A stretch of 64,000 bases of DNA, taken from CAWDZK01 sp963807005. Lineage in GTDB: Bacteria; Actinomycetota; Actinomycetes; JACCUZ01. The notes under the pieces are model-generated. The model made no database searches. It was not told the DNA's origin and saw only the letters and a program-made list of their open reading frames with translations. The stretch is from assembly GCA_963807005.1 (NCBI GenBank), contig CAWDZK010000005.1, forward strand, positions 248,001 through 312,000, read 5' to 3'. Position numbers and translations under genes: made by a program. Shown piece by piece: positions 53,743 to 62,009 of the stretch. The first letter of the stretch is position 1. Each line of letters begins with the position of its first letter.

Positions 53743-54719
53743 CGTGGTGCCTGCCACGTGACGTACTGGCGCATCGCACGGCTCAGGCCGACCACCCCGT
53801 CCTCGTCGACGAGCAGCGCGGCGACCCCGCGCTCGTCCGCCACGCTGCGCACCCGACCGCGGCCGCCGAGGAACAAGGCCTTGGTCCAGATCTCGCAGGT
53901 CGCGGCGTCCGGGCCCACCACGGTGACCGCCAGCAGGCCGTCGCCGCCCGGGCGACCCGTGCGCGGGTCGACCAGGTGGTGCACCGGCCGACCCGCGGCG
54001 GTCCAGTGCCGCAGCCGCACCGAGGACGTCGCACAGGCACGGTCCTGCAGGCGCAGCACGGCGACCGGACCGTCGCCCCCGCGCGGGTCCTCGACGGCCA
54101 CGAGCCAGCCGTCGCCGTCGGGTCCGGGGCCGGCCGCGTAGAGGTCGCCGCCCGCCTCGACCAGGCTGGCGGCCCCGGCGCCGGCCAGCTCGGCCGCGGC
54201 CCAGCGGACCGCGAGGCCCTTGCCGATCCCGCCGAGGTCGACCGGCGTCGGGCCGAGGCGCACCGCCCTCCTGTCGGAGTCGAACCGCGGCCGCCAGCGC
54301 CGGCGGCCGGGAACGTCTGGCTGCTCGGCAGCGTCCGGCCGGGCCACCTCGCCGGACCGGAACGCCAGCGACCGGTCGTACCCCCAGGCCCGCAAGGTCT
54401 CCAGGACGCGCGGGTCGAACAACCCGTCGGTCGCCTCGTAGGCGGCGGCCGCCTCCAGGAGGGCCTCGAACAGCAGCGGGGGGACCTCGTGCCAGCGCCC
54501 CGGGTCCGCGTTGGCGAGCATGAGCGGGCTGGTCGGGTCGAACCGGGTGCAGGTCGCGGCCACCTCCTCGACGACGCGGGTGGCGCGGTCGAGCGCGGCC
54601 GCGGCGTCGCCTACCGGGTCGACGACGCGCAGCGTGACGTCGGTCGCCATCGACCGGAAAGACCGCACCAGGTCGGCGGCGGACCCTGCCGGTCGGGCGG
54701 TCGCGGCAACCGTGGTCAC
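53739..54719 (-). CDS. apbE: ApbE-family FAD:protein FMN transferase
   Basis: 326 residues. ApbE features: MATDVTLRV near the N-terminus, CTRFDPTSPLM, VDLGGIGKGLAVRWAA (about 155-170), SLVEAGGDLYAAGP, and the metal-binding HHLVDPRTGRPGGDGLLAVTVVGPDAATCEIW region. The enzyme attaches FMN to Ser/Thr of exported redox proteins. GTG 54719 overlaps the upstream gene by 4 bases. No signal peptide is obvious, so modification may happen in the cytoplasm, or the N-terminus is mis-set. Confidence 0.9.
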   Translation of the reverse strand: MTTVAATARPAGSAADLVRSFRSMATDVTLRVVDPVGDAAAALDRATRVVEEVAATCTRFDPTSPLMLANADPGRWHEVPPLLFEALLEAAAAYEATDGLFDPRVLETLRAWGYDRSLAFRSGEVARPDAAEQPDVPGRRRWRPRFDSDRRAVRLGPTPVDLGGIGKGLAVRWAAAELAGAGAASLVEAGGDLYAAGPGPDGDGWLVAVEDPRGGDGPVAVLRLQDRACATSSVRLRHWTAAGRPVHHLVDPRTGRPGGDGLLAVTVVGPDAATCEIWTKALFLGGRGRVRSVADERGVAALLVDEDGVVGLSRAMRQYVTWQAPR

Positions 54720-55249
54720 GACGCGCCGGTGGACGTGTGGGTGGCGGGTGCCGGTGCGGGCGCCGGCTTCGGTGCGGGCGCGGCCGGCGGCGGTGCGGCG
54801 ACCCGGGCGGCCGAGCTGCCCGACCCGGCCGAGCTGCCCGCCGCGGCGGAACCGGTCGAGCTGCCGGAGCCGCCGGACGCGACGGGGCCGGTGGATCCGC
54901 TGCGTACGGCGGTGGCTCCGCTCGTCCCCGAGGCGGCGAGCACCGGCAGCGGTGCCGTGCGGATCGCCTCGGTGCGCGCCCGCAGCCGGGCCAGCCGTCG
55001 CTCCAGCCGGCTGACCTTGCGGTGCAGGCCGGTGGCGCGGCGTTCGAGCTGCGCGGCGGGATCTGCTGTCGCCGGCGCCGGTGCGGCCGGGGGTGGTGCG
55101 GCCGACGCGACCGAGGCTTCGGCCGCCGCCGCGCCGGTCGGCGGGTGCTGCACGGCCCACCCGGTGGCCAGCGCCAAGGCGGCCGCGGCGACCGGCGCGA
55201 CGGCCGCAGCCGTCCGCCAGCCCGCCGCCGTGCCCTGGCGGTCAGTCAT
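54716..55249 (-). CDS. Membrane-anchored low-complexity protein of the ApbE operon
   Basis: 177 residues: an N-terminal hydrophobic segment (AAAVAPVAAAALALATGWAV, 13-32), a short coiled coil (about 66-95, QLERRATGLHRKVSRLERR) and a Ser/Gly/Ala/Pro tail. SGAT at 110-113 and TGAS at 174-177 resemble the core of ApbE flavinylation sites, making it a possible FMN acceptor; no FMN-binding domain is recognised. It overlaps both neighbours (4 and 8 bases). Confidence 0.7.
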   Translation of the reverse strand: MTDRQGTAAGWRTAAAVAPVAAAALALATGWAVQHPPTGAAAAEASVASAAPPPAAPAPATADPAAQLERRATGLHRKVSRLERRLARLRARTEAIRTAPLPVLAASGTSGATAVRSGSTGPVASGGSGSSTGSAAAGSSAGSGSSAARVAAPPPAAPAPKPAPAPAPATHTSTGAS

Positions 55250-55790
55250 CGCCGTGGTCACCCTCGCCGTCGTCGCCGCTCTCGTGCTCGTGGTCGTGCT
55301 CGTTGTCGCGCTCGTGGCTGCGGGCACCGTCCGAGGTGTCGTCGTCGGACGTCGCGGTCTGGTCGTCGGCCTCGGTCGCGTCGTCGGCCCCGGTCGCGTC
55401 GTCGTCGGCCTCGGTCGCGTCGTCGTCGGTCTCGGTCGCGTCGTCGTGGGACGCATGCGCCGCGGGCACCGCCGATGCGGCGGCTGCCTGGCGGGCCTGG
55501 AGCGCGGCGAGCTGAGCGGCACGGGCGGCCTGGGCGGCGGCCAGCTTCGCCTTGGCGGCCGCCAGCCGCTGGTCGAGTCGCCCGGCCCGGTCGGTCATGT
55601 CATCGACGTACGTCGCGAGCTCGTCGTCGGCGGTGTCCGAGCTGCTCGCGGCCACGGTCGTGGCCGTGGCCGTGGTCGGCTGGGCGGCGTTCCCGGTCGT
55701 GCTGGCGATGCCCGCGATCGCGGCGCCGGCACCCCCGAGCAGTCCGGTGGCGGCGGCCACGGTCAGGACGATCCGGCGGGAACGGTGCAT
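55242..55790 (-). CDS. Exported coiled-coil protein with acidic repeat tail
   Basis: 182 residues. Signal peptide (RRIVLTVAAATGLLGGAGAAIA), a helical Ala/Gln/Lys segment (about 68-105) likely to form a coiled coil, and an Asp/Glu/His tail with ATEADDDATGADD-type repeats (about 115-150). First gene of the electron-transfer operon. The His/Asp-rich end could bind metal ions such as iron, which would suit a ferric-reductase system; this is inference. Confidence 0.72.
   Translation of the reverse strand: MHRSRRIVLTVAAATGLLGGAGAAIAGIASTTGNAAQPTTATATTVAASSSDTADDELATYVDDMTDRAGRLDQRLAAAKAKLAAAQAARAAQLAALQARQAAAASAVPAAHASHDDATETDDDATEADDDATGADDATEADDQTATSDDDTSDGARSHERDNEHDHEHESGDDGEGDHGDD
55362..55446 (-). 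repeat. In-frame tandem repeats encoding an acidic tail
   Basis: About four imperfect units of 18 to 21 bases (GTCGTCGGCCTCGGTCGC type on the plus strand) inside the exported protein gene. All keep the frame, encoding repeated ATEADDD-like blocks. Confidence 0.7.
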
Positions 55791-56027
55791 GGTGTGCTCC
55801 AGGTTCGAGGGCTGTCCTGGTCAACGTCGGCTGCGCGAAGGGGCCGAGACAAGCCTGTTAGCCACCGGTTATCCCTGTGTGGGGCGGACGTTGACCCAAC
55901 GGCGGGGCGGGCGGCCGGTGTCGCGCGGCTCCGGGTGCGCACGGACTGACCGCAGGACGAGCGCCCGGCCGGAACCGCCGCCCCGGGGGTACCGAGGCAG
56001 CGGGCCCGGCGTGCGAGGCTAGGGCCC

Positions 56028-56789
56028 GTGCGGATCCATGTCATCCAGCTGGCCTACGGCGACGACGAGACCACCCCGCAGCGCACAGCCCGGGTCGTGG
56101 ACCTCGTGCGTGCGCAGTCCGGCGCGGACCTGGTGGTGCTGCCCGAGCTGTGGCCCAACGGCGGCTTCTCCTACGACCGCTGGGACGGCACCGCCGAGCC
56201 CCTGGACGGCCCGGTGGTCACCGAGCTGCGCGCGGCCACCAAGGAGCTGGGCGCGACCGTGCACATGGGCTCGTTCGTCGAGCGCGACGACGCCGGCCGG
56301 CTGTTCAACACCTCGGTGCTGCTCGCCCCGGACGGCAGCACGCTGGCGACGTACCGCAAGGTGCACCTGTTCGGTTTCGGCGAGGGTGAGCCGAAGCTCC
56401 TCGCTCCGGGCGACGGTCCGGTGGTGCACGGCCGCTTCGGCCTGGCCACCTGCTACGACCTGCGCTTCCCGGAGCTGTTCCGCGCGCTGCTCGACGGCGG
56501 TGCCGAGGTGGTCCTGATGCCAGCGGCGTGGCCGGCCAAGCGGGTCGAGCACTGGCGGCTGCTCGCCCGGGCGCGCGCCGTCGAGAACCAGTCCTACGTC
56601 GTGGCGTGCAACACCGGGGGCACGCACGCCGGGGTGCCGATGGGCGGGCGGTCCGCCGTGGTCGACCCGTGGGGCGAGGTGCTGGCCGAGGCCGGCGACG
56701 GCGAGGAGGTGGTGGTCGTCGACCTCGACGACGCCCTGGTGGCCACGACCCGCGCCTCGTTCCCGGTGCTCGCCGACCGCCGGCTCTGA
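56028..56789 (+). CDS. Nitrilase-superfamily carbon-nitrogen hydrolase
   Basis: 253 residues with the Glu-Lys-Cys triad: E40 in LPELW, K111 in YRKVHLF and C142 in CYDLRFPE. The pattern FGFGEGEPKLL and NTGGTHAGVPMGGRS are close to Nit2-like omega-amidases and deaminated-glutathione amidases, which repair or recycle small amides. GTG 56028 starts MRIHVIQLAY, a family N-terminus. It is followed by hairpin C. Confidence 0.9.
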   Translation: MRIHVIQLAYGDDETTPQRTARVVDLVRAQSGADLVVLPELWPNGGFSYDRWDGTAEPLDGPVVTELRAATKELGATVHMGSFVERDDAGRLFNTSVLLAPDGSTLATYRKVHLFGFGEGEPKLLAPGDGPVVHGRFGLATCYDLRFPELFRALLDGGAEVVLMPAAWPAKRVEHWRLLARARAVENQSYVVACNTGGTHAGVPMGGRSAVVDPWGEVLAEAGDGEEVVVVDLDDALVATTRASFPVLADRRL

Positions 56790-56807
56790 CGCCCCCCCGA
56801 CTTCCCG

Positions 56808-56866
56808 CCGAGTGGTGGGTTCCGCACCCGTAATGCCGGGATCGGCCTGCTGAACCCACCACTCGG
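56808..56866. repeat. Hairpin C, 15-base perfect inverted repeat
   Basis: CCGAGTGGTGGGTTC (56808-56822) and GAACCCACCACTCGG (56852-56866), 29-base loop, 18 bases after the nitrilase stop. Size and placement are like hairpin families A and B but the arms differ. Only one copy was seen in the window. Confidence 0.85.
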
Positions 56867-56890
56867 GACCGGGGCTGCGACGATGGCGGC

Positions 56891-57463
56891 ATGGGACTGG
56901 GCGACGGGCCGGGAGAGTGGGCCGACTACGAGTGGTTCCCGAGCGGTCTCGGCGGCTCCGACGCGGTCGTGGCCCTCGACGACGGGTCGCTCGCCGAGCG
57001 GGTCCTGGCCGAGCAGATCTGGATGGACCACGACGCGCCCCGGATCCTGCTGGTGGACCTCGACAACCTGCGGGCCGGCCCGGCCAGGTGGGCGGCCCGG
57101 ATGGGCGCGGTGGTCGCCCTGGCGCGGCAGGCCGACCATGTCGTGCTCGCCGGGCAGGACGGCGCCGTGCGCAGGGCGCGCCCACACCTGGCCGAGTTCG
57201 TGTCCGCGGCGGTGACCGTGCCACAGGGCAGCGACCTGGCCGACGTCGCGCTGCTGGAGTCGGTGGACACCTTCGACCTCCCGGACGCCCAGACCCTGGT
57301 GGTGAGCAACGACGGCATCTTCGCCGAGCTCGCCGAGTGCGGTCCGCTGGTCGTCCTGAGCCCTGGGCGCAAGGCGCTGAGCTCGGCGCTGGCGGCCGCA
57401 GCAGCGCGTGTCCTGGACCTCCAGGAGCTCGAACGCCGGCAAGCAGTATCGGTCAGCGGCTGA
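56891..57463 (+). CDS. NYN/PIN-like domain protein
   Basis: 190 residues. Acidic motifs line up with NYN-type ribonucleases: ILLVDLDNLRAGP (about 52-64), GSDLADVALLESV (about 113-125) and LVVSNDGIFAEL (about 135-146), giving three conserved Asp positions for metal binding. The N-terminal 45 residues are not recognised. It could be an RNase, but the match is by motif only. The next gene starts 20 bases downstream. Confidence 0.6.
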   Translation: MGLGDGPGEWADYEWFPSGLGGSDAVVALDDGSLAERVLAEQIWMDHDAPRILLVDLDNLRAGPARWAARMGAVVALARQADHVVLAGQDGAVRRARPHLAEFVSAAVTVPQGSDLADVALLESVDTFDLPDAQTLVVSNDGIFAELAECGPLVVLSPGRKALSSALAAAAARVLDLQELERRQAVSVSG

Positions 57464-57483
57464 TTGCGCGCATACTGGGCTTG

Positions 57484-57702
57484 ATGACGCCACCGCAGAA
57501 GCCACGCCCCCGTCCCGCCGGTAGCCCGTTTCGCGACCCGGCCCCGCCGGTCGTGGAGACCTTCGAGGTCGGTGACCGGGTCACCCACGACAAGCAGGGC
57601 ATGGGTCGGGTCATCGAGGTCCAGGCCGACGCCGTGGTCGTCAACTTCAACGACCGACCGCTGCGGGTGCTCGCGCCCTACACCAAGCTGAGCAAGCTCT
57701 AG
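57484..57702 (+). CDS. Small KOW/CarD-like domain protein
   Basis: 72 residues. The C-terminal 45 form a compact beta domain, FEVGDRVTHDKQGMGRVIEV ... VNFNDRPLRVLAPYTKLSKL (given in pieces), like DUF3553/CarD-type Tudor folds that bind RNA polymerase or nucleic acid. The N-terminal part is Pro/Arg-rich. CATACT at 57471-57476 could be a -10 for a leaderless start. Its TAG stop shares the palindrome CTAG (57699-57702) with the convergent LacI gene. Confidence 0.72.
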   Translation: MTPPQKPRPRPAGSPFRDPAPPVVETFEVGDRVTHDKQGMGRVIEVQADAVVVNFNDRPLRVLAPYTKLSKL

Positions 57703-58793
57703 GAGCGCGCGGCCACCGCGGTCGCCGGCCGCACGGTGGCCGGTGCGGCTGCGGTGCTGGAGCGCACCACCAGGCTGGTCGGCAGCAGCAGGTGCCGCGG
57801 GTCGGCCGGCCGGTCGGTGCCCGCGCGGGTGATGGCGTCGGTGAGCAGCGAGGCGGCCGCCCTGCCCTTGGCCGCGACGTCCTGACGGACCGTGGTCAGT
57901 GCCGGGCGCATCCGGGCGGCGAGCGGGTTGTCGTCGAAGCCGACGACCGACAGGTCGTCGGGGACGGTCAGGCCGCGGTCCTCCGCCGCCCGGACCGTCC
58001 ACTGGGCCATCACGTCGGAGAAGCACAGGACCGCCGTCGGCCGGTCCGCCAGGTCCAGCAGGACGCCGGCGGCGCCGTACGCCGCGGTGTCGGGCACCAG
58101 CGCCTGGCGCACCACCAGCGGCTCGATGCCCGCCGGGGTGAGCGCGTCGGTCCAGCCGAGCATCCGCTGGCGGGCCACGTGGTGCTCGGTCTCGGTGTCC
58201 ACCGGCACCAGCACGTCGTGCGGGCCGGTCCGCTCACCGGTCACGATGCCGATCCGGCGGTGGCCGAGGTCGACGAGGTGCTGGGCGGCGGCGCGGGCCC
58301 CGCCGCGGTCGTCGACGTTCACGCTGTCGACGTCGGGGGCGGCGACCTGGTCGACGTACACGAGCGGCACCCCCCGCCGCACCAGCCAGCCAAGTGCCTC
58401 CGAGTCGCCCTGGCAGGAGTACACCAGCGCCCCGTCCAGCGGGACGTCGCGCGCGGGGACGCGCGGCCCGCCGACCGAGGTGGGCACGAGGGTCAGGGCC
58501 AGCCCGGTGGGGGACAGCTCGGAGGTCACCGCGCCGAGGAAACCGGTGGCCACCTCGTCGGTGAACGCGTAGCTCAGCGTGTCGGTCATCAGCACTCCGA
58601 CGGAGCCGGCGTTGCCGCGGACCAGCGCGCGGGCCGCCGGGTCGGGCCCGCAGTACCCGAGCTCGGCGGCCGTCGCCAGGATCCGGTCCCGCAGGTCGGT
58701 GGACAGCTGGTCCGGCCGGGAGTAGGCGTTCGACACGGTCATCCGGCTGACGCCGACGCGCTCGGCCACCGTCTGCAACGTCACCCGGCCCAT
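57699..58793 (-). CDS. LacI-family transcriptional regulator
   Basis: 364 residues. HTH: VTLQTVAERVGVSRMTVSNAYSRP (about 3-26), hinge, then a periplasmic-binding-protein-like sensor domain (SVGVLMTDTL, VPLVYVDQV, DDRGGARAAAQHLVDLGHRRIGIV, VVGFDDNPLAARMRPALTTV). ATG 58793 follows GGGAGG at a good distance. No sugar genes are adjacent, so its target cannot be named. Confidence 0.92.
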   Translation of the reverse strand: MGRVTLQTVAERVGVSRMTVSNAYSRPDQLSTDLRDRILATAAELGYCGPDPAARALVRGNAGSVGVLMTDTLSYAFTDEVATGFLGAVTSELSPTGLALTLVPTSVGGPRVPARDVPLDGALVYSCQGDSEALGWLVRRGVPLVYVDQVAAPDVDSVNVDDRGGARAAAQHLVDLGHRRIGIVTGERTGPHDVLVPVDTETEHHVARQRMLGWTDALTPAGIEPLVVRQALVPDTAAYGAAGVLLDLADRPTAVLCFSDVMAQWTVRAAEDRGLTVPDDLSVVGFDDNPLAARMRPALTTVRQDVAAKGRAAASLLTDAITRAGTDRPADPRHLLLPTSLVVRSSTAAAPATVRPATAVAARS

Positions 58794-58852
58794 CCCGGCA
58801 CCTCCCACCTCGTCTGCGAGCACACCCTAGGCAGCCCTGTCCTCGGGTGCGG

Positions 58853-59053
58853 TCAGGCGGGGGCGATCCGGGCGGCCGCCCGCTGCAGGACGGTCGCGGT
58901 GCGGAGCCGGGTCCGGTGCAGCACCGCCCTGCCGGGTGCGGCCGCCGCGGCTGGGTGGTCCGGCACCACAGGGGCGTGCGGGAGAGCGCTACCCAGCTCC
59001 CTCTCCATCACCTGGCGGGCGACGATGATCGTGGTCAGGGGCAGGGTGGTCAT
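58853..59053 (-). CDS. Small hypothetical protein under an operator-controlled promoter
   Basis: 66 residues, beginning MTTLPLTTIIVARQVMERELG; no family recognised. Reasons to think it real: GGAAGGA lies 7 bases before the ATG, and a good promoter overlapped by a dyad operator lies just upstream (59082-59120). It may be a small stress- or drug-induced protein. The controlling repressor is not obviously in the window. Confidence 0.5.
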   Translation of the reverse strand: MTTLPLTTIIVARQVMERELGSALPHAPVVPDHPAAAAAPGRAVLHRTRLRTATVLQRAAARIAPA

Positions 59054-59081
59054 GGTGGTGTCCTTCCGGCGGAGCAGGCTT

Positions 59082-59120
59082 CTGTACCGCTACAGTACGC
59101 CCGATCTCTTTACCGGTCAA
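59082..59120 (-). promoter_or_regulatory. Promoter with dyad operator for the small ORF
   Basis: On the minus strand TTGACC (59115-59120) and TACTGT (59092-59097) are spaced by exactly 17 bases. The dyad CTGTA-CCGC-TACAG (59082-59095) overlaps the -10, as in TetR-type repression. A one-base variant of it forms the loop of hairpin B copy 3. Confidence 0.65.
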
Positions 59121-59210
59121 GTAGGAAGTGTTCGCCGACTGTGGGCCGCCCGTGCCGGTCAGCGGTACGCCGGTCCGGCGGCGCGGGGGAGGTTCGGTGA
59201 GAATGGCCGC

Positions 59211-61046
59211 GTGCCCTCGACCTCCACCCGCCGCCCCCGGGTCCGCGCGCCAGAGCTGCGGGGCCGCGGCTGGCTGAACACGGGCGGGCAGGCCCTCAGC
59301 CTCGCGGACCTGCGCGGCAAGATCCTGCTGCTCGACTTCTGGACGTTCTGCTGCGTGAACTGCCTGCACGTCCTGGACGAGCTGCGCCCGCTGGAGCAGG
59401 CCTACGCCGACGTCCTGGTCATCGTCGGGGTGCACTCGCCGAAGTTCGAGCACGAGGCCGACCCGGATGCGCTGGCCGCGGCGGTGGAGCGCTACGCGGT
59501 CCACCACCCGGTGCTCGACGACCCCGAGCTGATCACCTGGCAGCAGTACGCCGTCAAGGCCTGGCCGACCCTCGTGGTCGTCGACCCCGAGGGCTACGTG
59601 GTGGCGCAGCTGTCCGGCGAGGGGCACGCGCACGCGCTGGACCGGCTGGTCGGCGAGCTGGTGCGCGAGCACGACGCCAAGGGCACTCTGCACCGCGGCG
59701 ACGGCCCGTACGTCGCGCCGCCCGCGCCCGACACCATCCTCCGCTTTCCCGGCAAGGCGGTCGCCCTGCCGGGCGGGACGCTGCTGGTGTCCGACAGCGG
59801 TCACCACAGCCTGGTCGAGCTGGCAGCCGACGGCGAGACGGTGCTGCGCCGGATCGGCGACGGCGAGCGCGGTCTGCTCGACGGCGCCGCCGGAGCGGCA
59901 CGGTTCAGCGAGCCGCAGGGCCTGCTGCTGCTGCCCGACGACGTCCGGGGCGGCGTCGGGTACGACGTCGTGGTCGCCGACACCGTGAACCACGCCCTCC
60001 GCGGTGTGCGCCTGGACTCTGGCGAGGTCACCACCGTCGCCGGCACCGGGTCGCAGTGGATGCACGGCGACCCGGTGCCGCCGGGCGCGGACCCGCGCGA
60101 CGCGTCCCTGTCCTCGCCGTGGGACCTGGCCTGGTCGCCGGCGCTGCGCCAGGTGGTCGTCGCGATGGCCGGCATCCACCAGCTGTGGCGGTTCGACCCG
60201 GCGGCCCGGTCGCTGGCCGTGTGGGCGGGCACCGCGAACGAAGGGCTGCTCGACGGTCCGGTCGCGGACGCCTGGTTCGCCCAGCCCTCGGGCCTCGCCG
60301 ACGGCGGTGATCGCCTCTGGCTCGTCGACGCCGAGACGTCGTCGCTGCGGGACGTCGCGGACGGCACCGTGACGACCGCCGTCGGCAGCGGCCTGTTCGA
60401 CTTCGGCCACGTCGACGGACCGGCGGGCCGGGCGCTGCTGCAGCACCCGCTCGGTGTCACGGCGCTGCCCGACGGGTCGGTGGCCGTCTGCGACACCTAC
60501 AACGGCGCGGTACGGCGGTTCGACCCGGCCACCGGGCTGGTGACGACGGTGCTCACCGGCCTGGCCGAGCCGAGCGACGCGGTGCTGCTCGACGGGGACC
60601 TCGTGGTCGTGGAGTCGGCGGCGCACCGGCTCACCCGGGTGCGGCTGCCGGACGAGGCGCTGGTCGTCGACGGCGTGGCCCGGCGCACCCACCGGCCGGT
60701 GACCGATCTCGCTCCCGGTGCGGTCGACCTCGAGGTCGTGTTCACGCCGCCTGCCGGGCAGAAGCTGGACGAGCGCTACGGCCCGGCCACCCGGCTGGTC
60801 GTGTCGTCCACCCCGCCGGGGCTCCTGCGCGCGGGGGAGGGCCGCAGCGAAGGCCTGACCCGCCGGCTGGTGCTCGACCCGCACGTCGGCGACGGTGTGC
60901 TGCACGTCGCCGCGATGGCGGCCTCGTGCGACGTCGGCGCCGAGGTGGAGTTCCCCGCCTGCCACGTGCACCAGCAGGACTGGGGCGTCCCGGTCCGGCT
61001 GGTCGACGGCGCCCCGGCCGGGCTGCGGCTGCACCTGGCCGGCTGA
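59211..61046 (+). CDS. Thioredoxin-fold protein with NHL repeats (NHLRC2-like)
   Basis: 611 residues. N-terminal thioredoxin-like domain (about 15-150) with the redox motif CVNC in WTFCCVNCLHVL. It is followed by NHL-type beta-propeller repeats (about 170-480; LVSDSGHHSLVEL, VVADTVNHALRGV, VCDTYNGAVRRF) and a C-terminal beta domain. This matches NHLRC2-type proteins; no signal peptide is seen. Function is probably thiol-disulfide chemistry with a propeller for binding. GTG 59211 is the only suitable start. Confidence 0.9.
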   Translation: MPSTSTRRPRVRAPELRGRGWLNTGGQALSLADLRGKILLLDFWTFCCVNCLHVLDELRPLEQAYADVLVIVGVHSPKFEHEADPDALAAAVERYAVHHPVLDDPELITWQQYAVKAWPTLVVVDPEGYVVAQLSGEGHAHALDRLVGELVREHDAKGTLHRGDGPYVAPPAPDTILRFPGKAVALPGGTLLVSDSGHHSLVELAADGETVLRRIGDGERGLLDGAAGAARFSEPQGLLLLPDDVRGGVGYDVVVADTVNHALRGVRLDSGEVTTVAGTGSQWMHGDPVPPGADPRDASLSSPWDLAWSPALRQVVVAMAGIHQLWRFDPAARSLAVWAGTANEGLLDGPVADAWFAQPSGLADGGDRLWLVDAETSSLRDVADGTVTTAVGSGLFDFGHVDGPAGRALLQHPLGVTALPDGSVAVCDTYNGAVRRFDPATGLVTTVLTGLAEPSDAVLLDGDLVVVESAAHRLTRVRLPDEALVVDGVARRTHRPVTDLAPGAVDLEVVFTPPAGQKLDERYGPATRLVVSSTPPGLLRAGEGRSEGLTRRLVLDPHVGDGVLHVAAMAASCDVGAEVEFPACHVHQQDWGVPVRLVDGAPAGLRLHLAG

Positions 61047-61128
61047 GCATGCAGTGCATCGCCTCCGGCCGCGACTCGGACGTCTACGCCCAGGCGGACA
61101 GGCTGGTGCAGCGGCGCGGGCCGACGGC

Positions 61129-61473
61129 TCAGCGCTCCCGGTCGCGGACGGTCGGCAGCTGGCGGGTCCGGCCCGCGTAGCCGGGCCGGTGCACGTCCTG
61201 CTCGTACCACTGGTCGGTGCGGTCGTCCCAGGTCGAGCGGCGGGGCCGGGCCCTCGGTCGCCGGGTCATGACGACCTGCATGACCAGCAGGAGGAGCCCG
61301 GACCAGACCAGGATCAGGCCCAGGTCGAGCAGGTCGACGTACTCCGTGACGACGGCGGGCGCGCGGACGCCGAAGGACAGCACGCCGCCGAGTGCGATCA
61401 GGACCACGGCGGTGGCGACCGAACCGGGTCCGGGCGGGCGGGGACGACCGGCGCGGGAGGACTGTCGGCGCAT
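61129..61473 (-). CDS. Small membrane protein, two helices
   Basis: 114 residues. Two hydrophobic helices (about 18-35 and 50-68) separated by a short loop, then a basic, Tyr-containing tail. Layout recalls the following DUF6458 protein, so the two may be distant paralogues. Function unknown. Confidence 0.72.
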   Translation of the reverse strand: MRRQSSRAGRPRPPGPGSVATAVVLIALGGVLSFGVRAPAVVTEYVDLLDLGLILVWSGLLLLVMQVVMTRRPRARPRRSTWDDRTDQWYEQDVHRPGYAGRTRQLPTVRDRER

Positions 61474-61543
61474 GCGGACCTCTCCGGACGTGCCGCGGCC
61501 GGCGGCCCGTGCTGCAGGGGCCGCCGGCCGGCGGGCTGGCGGG

Positions 61544-61762
61544 CTAGACGCGGTCGTCGTAGACCCGGCGCTCCTCGACCACCTCGCCGCGCTCGGCGCG
61601 GCGCGGGCCGAAGATGAACGCGGTCATGATCAGGCCGAGCACGCCGACGATCATGAGGATGTAGCCGATGACGGCGATGTCGAGGCCCGAGACGCTGGCG
61701 TTGACCGCGAAGGCCAGGATGGCGCCGACGGCGATGAGGAAGATGCTGACCCCGATGCCCAT
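61544..61762 (-). CDS. DUF6458-like small membrane protein
   Basis: 72 residues: MGIGVSIFLIAVGAILAFAV (first helix), IAVIGYILMIVGVLGLIMTAF (second helix), then a charged end. It matches a widespread small actinobacterial membrane family. AGGAA precedes the ATG. Function unknown. Confidence 0.83.
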   Translation of the reverse strand: MGIGVSIFLIAVGAILAFAVNASVSGLDIAVIGYILMIVGVLGLIMTAFIFGPRRAERGEVVEERRVYDDRV

Positions 61763-62009
61763 GGGTTCCTCCAGGTGCAGATGTGAGCGGCTGGCGAGCC
61801 GGTGAGCAGACCGACGGGTGCCGGCCGATGGGGTGGGGTTACCCCGGTCGGCGGCCCGCACACCGTTTCCACCCGATCGGCAGCGGGACAAGAGGGGCGA
61901 AAATACCCCATACCGTCCCCCCGGGGGCACCTGCAGCCGGTCGTGCGACCCAGCCGGGCGGCCGGCTTCCGAGCGGCCGCCGGGGCCATGTGGCGTGCGC
62001 CCCGCGACC

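Noticed and set aside
58989..61034. 681-codon minus-strand open frame
   Set aside because: Antisense to the thioredoxin-NHL gene, which has a CVNC motif and propeller repeats.
61763..62009. Gap between the DUF6458-like gene and the acyl-CoA dehydrogenase stop
   Set aside because: No open frame with a ribosome binding site and no clear hairpin were found.
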